Assembly: GCF_011759505.1 (NCBI RefSeq)
Contig: NZ_JAAOYO010000004.1
Location: 372,001-436,000, forward strand
Length of the DNA: 64,000 bases
Direction of reading: 5' to 3'
DNA from: Curtobacterium salicis
GTDB taxonomy: Bacteria > Actinomycetota > Actinomycetes > Actinomycetales > Microbacteriaceae
Shown: positions 59,842-64,000 of the stretch, one piece after another
How positions within the stretch are numbered: the first letter of the stretch is position 1
Layout: each line of letters begins with the position of its first letter
Made by a program: the position numbers and the translations under genes
Notes under the pieces: model-generated
Database searches by the model: none
What the model saw: the letters and a program-made list of their open reading frames with translations, nothing else
Told to the model about the DNA's origin: nothing

Positions 59842-60603
59842 ATGACCAACAGCACCGACCTCCGGACCCTCGTGATCGTCCCGACCTACAACGAGGCCGA
59901 GAACATCCACGACATCGCCGGCCGGATCCTCGAGACGGTGCCGACCGCGCACCTGCTCGTCGTCGACGACGGCAGCCCGGACGGCACCGGTGACCTCGTC
60001 GCGGCCCTCGCCGCCGAGGACGAGCGCGTGCACCTGCTGCGCCGCGCCGGCAAGCTCGGACTCGGTACGGCCTACGTCGCGGGCTTCCGGTGGGGCCTCG
60101 AGCACGGGTTCGACCTGCTGACCGAGATGGACGCGGACGGCTCCCACCCCGCCGACCGGCTCCCGGCGCTCATCAGCGCCGTCGCGGACGCCGACCCGTC
60201 GGACGACGTCGTCCTGGCGATCGGGTCGCGGTGGATGCGCGGCGGGTCGGTCGTCGACTGGCCGAAGCGTCGCGAGGTCCTCAGCCGTGGCGCGAACACC
60301 TACGCCCGGATCCTGCTGGGTCTCGACGTGCACGACATCACCGCCGGGTTCCGGGTCTACCGCGCCGACGCCATCGCGCGGATGGACCTGGGGTCGATCG
60401 ACTCGAAGGGCTACTGCTTCCAGATCGACATGACCCTGCGGGCACACGACCTGGGCGGTCGCATCGTCGAGGTGCCGATCCGCTTCCGGGACCGCATCCA
60501 CGGCGTGTCCAAGATGAGCAAGGACATCATCGTCGAGGCGATGGTCCGCACCACGCAGTGGGGTCTGCAGCGCCGTCTGCACCTGGGTACCAAGCGGGTC
60601 TGA
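59842..60603 (+). CDS. Polyprenol monophosphomannose synthase
   Basis: Cytosolic GT2 enzyme (253 residues) that moves mannose from GDP-mannose to polyprenyl phosphate. VIVPTYNEAENI, VVDDGSPDGTGD, the metal-binding EMDADGSHP, GSRWMRGG, and the KMSKDIIVEA end are all diagnostic of the Dpm1/Ppm1 family. There is no membrane domain, so it is the short, soluble type. The product would feed the GT-C-like proteins in the locus. A GAGAGA site precedes the ATG. Confidence 0.93.
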   Translation: MTNSTDLRTLVIVPTYNEAENIHDIAGRILETVPTAHLLVVDDGSPDGTGDLVAALAAEDERVHLLRRAGKLGLGTAYVAGFRWGLEHGFDLLTEMDADGSHPADRLPALISAVADADPSDDVVLAIGSRWMRGGSVVDWPKRREVLSRGANTYARILLGLDVHDITAGFRVYRADAIARMDLGSIDSKGYCFQIDMTLRAHDLGGRIVEVPIRFRDRIHGVSKMSKDIIVEAMVRTTQWGLQRRLHLGTKRV

Positions 60604-60657
60604 GCCGCTCCGGCCCGCGTGCCCCGGCCTCCGCGGCGAGCGGCGTCAGAGCCGACG

Positions 60658-61959
60658 TCAGAGCTGCGGCAGCCGCCGACGCCAGGACCGGCGTCGGGCC
60701 GAGACGACCAGCACGGTCACGAACACCATCAGGCCGGCGCCGTGCAGCACGTAGCTCTCGGCGGCGCTGGTGACGCCCAGCAGCACGAGCACCGCCGCCG
60801 GCCACACGTAGGCGACGCCGGGGAACGTCGTCGCCGTGACCCAGGAGCGCGTGAAGGCCAGCAGCGCGGCGCCGACCAGCAGCAGCATGCCGGCCAGACC
60901 GACCTGCAACCAGGCGTCCACGACGGCGTCCAGTCCGGACGTGAAGCGGAGCCCGGCCGGGTCCACGAAGCTGACGTAGGGCAGGACCGGTTCGCTCGGC
61001 CAGGTACCCACCCAGCCCCACCCCTGGATCGGGTACTGGTCGATGAAGAGCTGCATCTGACGCCACAGGTCGAGGCGGGTCGACGTCCCGCCGGCGGCGC
61101 CGATCTCCGGCAGGACACGGCGGCGGGCGAGCACCAGGAAGACGCCCATCGCCACGACGGTCGCCGCGAGGACCGTGTTTACCACGGGCCGGGTCCCCGC
61201 TCGCGCGTGCCGCAGCGACCACAGCGCGAGCGCGGTCACGGCCAGGGCGATCATCGCCAGCCCGGTGATCGGTGACTGCACGAGCATCAGCGTGACCACG
61301 GCGATGCCGGTGGAACCGATCGCCCGCCACCGCGTCACGGATCGTGTGAGGAACTCGACGACGAAGGTCACCAGGGCCATGGCGGCGATGAACCCCATGA
61401 AGTTTCGGGTGCCGCCGATGCCCTGGATCGGGCCGCCGTAGGCGATGTCACCACGGATGCCGAACGCCGGGATGGGGGTGTCGAGCACGAGGCCGGCGAG
61501 CACCTCGAGTCCGAGGGTGACGACGAGCAGGACGCGGAAGGCGTCGCCGCACGCCCGGATGACCTGGACCAGGTCACGCCCGAGCGCCAGGTACAGGCCG
61601 AGGCCGACGAAGCCGACGGTCGCGGTGAACCCCCGGAGCGCGACCCAGGAGTACTCGCTCCAGAGCACGCTCAGGCCGCAGTACCCGACGAAGGCGAGCA
61701 GGGACAGCGGCAGGACACCGTGCCACTCGATGCGGTAGCGCTGCCCGAGCAGGCTGAGGCCGGCGAGGACGACCAGGGTCACCAGGACGGCCCAGGTACC
61801 GGCCGTCCCGACCAGCACACGGACGGTGGGCTCGGCGAACGCGAAGAGCACGATGGCGGTGGCGAGCGCCTGGCTGAAACGGCCGCCGGCCGAGAACCCG
61901 ATCCACGCGGACAGGTACCGGCGCGCGAGCACCAGGCGCGTCGTCCGGGCGTCCGTCAT
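60658..61959 (-). CDS. O-antigen ligase/polymerase-like membrane protein (Wzy/WaaL superfamily), copy 1
   Basis: Membrane protein of 433 residues with about 11 helices. The large outside loop near the C-terminus has RLDLWRQMQLFIDQYPIQGWGWVGTW and VVDAWLQVGLAG, the family's conserved H/D..P..G.G and H..(L/W)...G pattern (Asp replaces His in the second). It probably polymerises or ligates lipid-linked glycan outside the membrane. A truncated relative with the same segments lies at 63532. ATG 61959 was chosen; 62001 is possible. Confidence 0.83.
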   Translation of the reverse strand: MTDARTTRLVLARRYLSAWIGFSAGGRFSQALATAIVLFAFAEPTVRVLVGTAGTWAVLVTLVVLAGLSLLGQRYRIEWHGVLPLSLLAFVGYCGLSVLWSEYSWVALRGFTATVGFVGLGLYLALGRDLVQVIRACGDAFRVLLVVTLGLEVLAGLVLDTPIPAFGIRGDIAYGGPIQGIGGTRNFMGFIAAMALVTFVVEFLTRSVTRWRAIGSTGIAVVTLMLVQSPITGLAMIALAVTALALWSLRHARAGTRPVVNTVLAATVVAMGVFLVLARRRVLPEIGAAGGTSTRLDLWRQMQLFIDQYPIQGWGWVGTWPSEPVLPYVSFVDPAGLRFTSGLDAVVDAWLQVGLAGMLLLVGAALLAFTRSWVTATTFPGVAYVWPAAVLVLLGVTSAAESYVLHGAGLMVFVTVLVVSARRRSWRRRLPQL

Positions 61960-62038
61960 CGGACCATCTTCTCGCACGCGGGCGTGGTGCACCTGCGTCA
62001 TCGCGGAGCGTCGATATCGCGGATCGTCGAACCACGGC

Positions 62039-62044
62039 TACCGT
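62039..62044 (+). promoter_or_regulatory. -10 box (TACCGT) ahead of the gene at 62054
   Basis: TACCGT ends 9 bp before the ATG at 62054; the leader is 2-3 nt at most and has no ribosome binding site. Confidence 0.4.
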
Positions 62045-62053
62045 CGGACCCCG

Positions 62054-63451
62054 ATGGCTGTCTCACGGTCCCGCGCCTGGTCGGCCCTGGCCGCTGTGCT
62101 CGTCGGCCTGCTCGCCGCCGGTACGGCCTGGGAACGGCTCGGCCCCCTGGCCCGCGGGACGGCCTGGGCGGAGGACGCCGGCCTGTTCCTGCGGGAGCGG
62201 CTGGCACTCGGTCCGGTCGACAGCCTCCTGCACCCCTACGCGGGCTACCTGCACCTCGGACCGCGCCTGGTCGTCGACGCGGCGCTGCTGCTGCCGGTGG
62301 ACCGGTACGCCCTGGCCGTGTCCGCGATCTGCTGCGCGCTCACCGGGGCGGTGTGCGCCGCGGTGTTCGTGCTGGCGCGGGACGCCGTGCCGTCGTGGCC
62401 GTTCCGCCTGCTGCTCGCCGCCGCACCGGTCCTGCTCCCGACCGCACCGTGGGAGATCTCCGGCAACGCCGCGAACCTGCACACCTTCGGCCTGGTCCTC
62501 GCACCGTGGCTCGTCGCCCACCGCGTCCGGACGTGGGGCGGTGCCCTCGTGCTGGCGGTCGTCACCGTGCTGGTGGTCGGGACCGAGGCGCAGGCCGTGC
62601 TCTTCCTGCCGCTCCTCGCGCTCAGCTGGCGGTCCGCGTCACCATCGACCGGGCCACGCGCGGGGGAGCGCCCGGTCCGGCCCTGGTCCTCGCGCCTCCG
62701 GCCACTGCCGGTGACGCTCGCCGCGGTCGTGGTCGGGACCGCGCAGGTGGTCACCGCACTCACCACGGAACGCGAGTCCGAACCGGGCGACCCCGCACCG
62801 TCCGACGTCGTCACCGGGTGGCTCCTGCAGACCGTCGGCGGGCTCTGGCGTGCCGACCTCGGGGCCGTCGGACGTGCCGTGGCCGACGGCGGCTGGGGCG
62901 TCGTCGCCGTCCCCGCCGTCGCCCTCGGCGTGGTCGTCACCCTCGGCGTGGTCGTCGCGGCCGGCACCCGGCGGCGCCGGGCCGCCGTCCTGGCCGCAGC
63001 ACTCGCCGTGGGGTCCGGCGCGGTGTGGACCGCGGCGCTCGTCGCGAACGCGTCCGCGGACGGCCACTGGTCCAGCGCGGCGCGGCACGCGCTGATCGAG
63101 GCCACGCCGTCCCGCTACGGCGCCGCAGCAGGGCTGCTCGTCACCGGCGCGGTCGTGGTCGCGGCATCGGTCCTGGTCGACCGGCCGCGTCCGGCCGGTC
63201 CGGCGCGTCGGACGGGAGGCGCGATGCGCGTCGTCCTCGCCGTCACCGGCTGGTGCGTGGTGGCGGTGGTCGTCGCCTCCTGGGTGGGCAACGTCCCGGG
63301 CACCGCACAGCGGAGCGCCGGGCCGGCGTGGCAGCCCCAGTTCGCCGACGCCCGGACGTGGTGTCGCGCGGACCCGGACCGGGAGCTGCTCATCGGGGCG
63401 CTGCCGTGGAACGCGCGCGTCCCGTGCTCGCTCGTCCTGCGCTCCCCCTGA
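62054..63451 (+). CDS. Polytopic membrane protein, GT-C-like, copy 2
   Basis: Membrane protein of 465 residues, almost the same length and layout as the protein at 58417 (464). The first outside loop has AWAEDAGLFLRERL and HPYAGYLHLGPRLVVDAAL, and the NAANLH segment also aligns with copy 1 (NVANLH). It is therefore a paralogue, probably a polyprenyl-sugar-using glycosyltransferase. It ends with a cysteine pair in WCRADPDRE and RVPCSLVL. Seventeen-bp tandem repeats follow its stop. Specific role unknown. Confidence 0.75.
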   Translation: MAVSRSRAWSALAAVLVGLLAAGTAWERLGPLARGTAWAEDAGLFLRERLALGPVDSLLHPYAGYLHLGPRLVVDAALLLPVDRYALAVSAICCALTGAVCAAVFVLARDAVPSWPFRLLLAAAPVLLPTAPWEISGNAANLHTFGLVLAPWLVAHRVRTWGGALVLAVVTVLVVGTEAQAVLFLPLLALSWRSASPSTGPRAGERPVRPWSSRLRPLPVTLAAVVVGTAQVVTALTTERESEPGDPAPSDVVTGWLLQTVGGLWRADLGAVGRAVADGGWGVVAVPAVALGVVVTLGVVVAAGTRRRRAAVLAAALAVGSGAVWTAALVANASADGHWSSAARHALIEATPSRYGAAAGLLVTGAVVVAASVLVDRPRPAGPARRTGGAMRVVLAVTGWCVVAVVVASWVGNVPGTAQRSAGPAWQPQFADARTWCRADPDRELLIGALPWNARVPCSLVLRSP

Positions 63452-63479
63452 GCGCAGGAGCGTCCCGGGCACGTGGGCC

Positions 63480-63547
63480 GTCAGCGCGTGTCGGCTGTCA
63501 GGGCATGTCGGCTGTCAGGGCATGTCGGCTCTCAGGGCCGTGCGGCC
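63480..63547. repeat. Four tandem copies of a 17-bp unit between converging genes
   Basis: Units GTCAGSGCRTGTCGGCT lie at 63480-63496, 63497-63513 and 63514-63530, with a diverged fourth copy at 63531-63547 that overlaps the stop of the - strand gene. The block spans most of the gap between stops at 63451 and 63532. Confidence 0.9.
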
Positions 63548-64000
63548 CAACGGAACTCCCGCTTCGTGCGCGGGGTCCGCACCCCGTCACCGACGGACGC
63601 CGGTTCCTCGGTGACCAGGACGATCCGGGACTTGATCGCGATGAGGGCGAAGAAGACCCAGTTGCCCTGGTAGAGCAGCCGCGACTCGGCGACGGCCTGG
63701 ACCAGGAGCGCGACGACGACGAGCAGCGGGAAGAGCGTGACCGGGTCGAACGGCCGGGGCGCGAGGTCCGGGCCGAAGCCGGCGCGCGTGGCGCTCGACC
63801 ACGACCGGCCCAGCGTGGTCAGGACGTACAGGGCGAACAGCGCGAGCCCGACCAGGCCGGTCTGCATCCACACGTCGAGCGCGGCGTCGTGCGCCTGCAG
63901 GTACTGCACGCCGTGCCGGGGGGCCAGGTCGGCGAGCAGGGGGATGTTCGGCCACCAGTAGCCGATCCACCCCCACCCCACGACGGGGTGCTGCTCGACG
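63532..64000 (-). CDS. O-antigen ligase/polymerase-like membrane protein, copy 2 (partial, 5' end off the window)
   Basis: Only the last 155 or so codons are present; the start lies beyond the right edge. The visible part reads VVGWGWIGYWWP, DAALDVWMQTGLVGLALF and two to three more helices, and matches the C-terminal half of the protein at 60658 (IQGWGWVGTW, DAVVDAWLQVGLAG). A soluble basic tail ends it (RTPRTKREFRW). It is therefore a second Wzy/WaaL-like protein in tandem with the first. Its stop codon lies in the last unit of a tandem repeat. Confidence 0.8.
   Translation of the reverse strand, partial: VEQHPVVGWGWIGYWWPNIPLLADLAPRHGVQYLQAHDAALDVWMQTGLVGLALFALYVLTTLGRSWSSATRAGFGPDLAPRPFDPVTLFPLLVVVALLVQAVAESRLLYQGNWVFFALIAIKSRIVLVTEEPASVGDGVRTPRTKREFRWAARP

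Overview
The window is 64 kb of very GC-rich DNA with strong G/C bias at third codon positions, dense ATG-A and GTG-A gene overlaps, and many TAnnnT -10 boxes 6-7 bp from a start codon (leaderless transcription). It carries an actinobacterial split acyl-CoA carboxylase with a small epsilon subunit and decaprenyl-phosphate-type mannose genes. Together these point to an actinobacterium of the Microbacteriaceae. The gene content resembles Curtobacterium or Clavibacter relatives, but the genus is inference. No rRNA, tRNA, CRISPR array, transposase or phage gene was seen.

Region 1 (1-8.8 kb) handles nucleoside uptake and salvage. It has two BmpA/YufP-type ABC permeases, cytidine deaminase and thymidine phosphorylase, then a strong hairpin. 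After that come adenosine deaminase with an orphan PTS IIA/IIB pair, and purine nucleoside phosphorylase with a phosphopentomutase-like sugar mutase. Imported nucleosides are deaminated, phosphorolysed, and their ribose-1-phosphate is sent to central metabolism.

Region 2 (8.8-10.0 kb) is a single gene for a protein with an AbiEi-like N-terminal half and a Vsr/DUF559 nuclease-like C-terminal half. It lies between two 70-bp hairpin elements that share nearly identical 20-bp arms. It is the most accessory-looking part of the window.

Region 3 (10.0-21 kb) is mostly housekeeping: biotin carboxylase/BCCP, Maf, a TrmA/RlmD-type methyltransferase, a response regulator with a histidine kinase and a kinase-like membrane protein, then the carboxyltransferase with its epsilon subunit, biotin ligase and a PH-domain protein. 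A 0.45-kb gene-free stretch at 17.2-17.66 kb holds tandem repeats, a terminator and an unassigned promoter.

Region 4 (21-64 kb) is a large cell-surface polysaccharide locus. It makes nucleotide sugars (UDP-glucose dehydrogenase and rmlA, B, C, D) and contains about ten glycosyltransferases, a polysaccharide pyruvyltransferase, a flippase-like protein, several GT-C-like membrane proteins, a Wzm/Wzt ABC exporter, a polyprenol-phosphate mannose synthase and two O-antigen-ligase-like proteins. Housekeeping purK and purE and secreted hydrolases (GH6 glucanase, GH25 lysozyme, a lysozyme-like protein) are interspersed. The likely product is a rhamnose-containing, possibly pyruvylated and mannosylated envelope glycan, with hydrolases acting on plant or bacterial cell walls.
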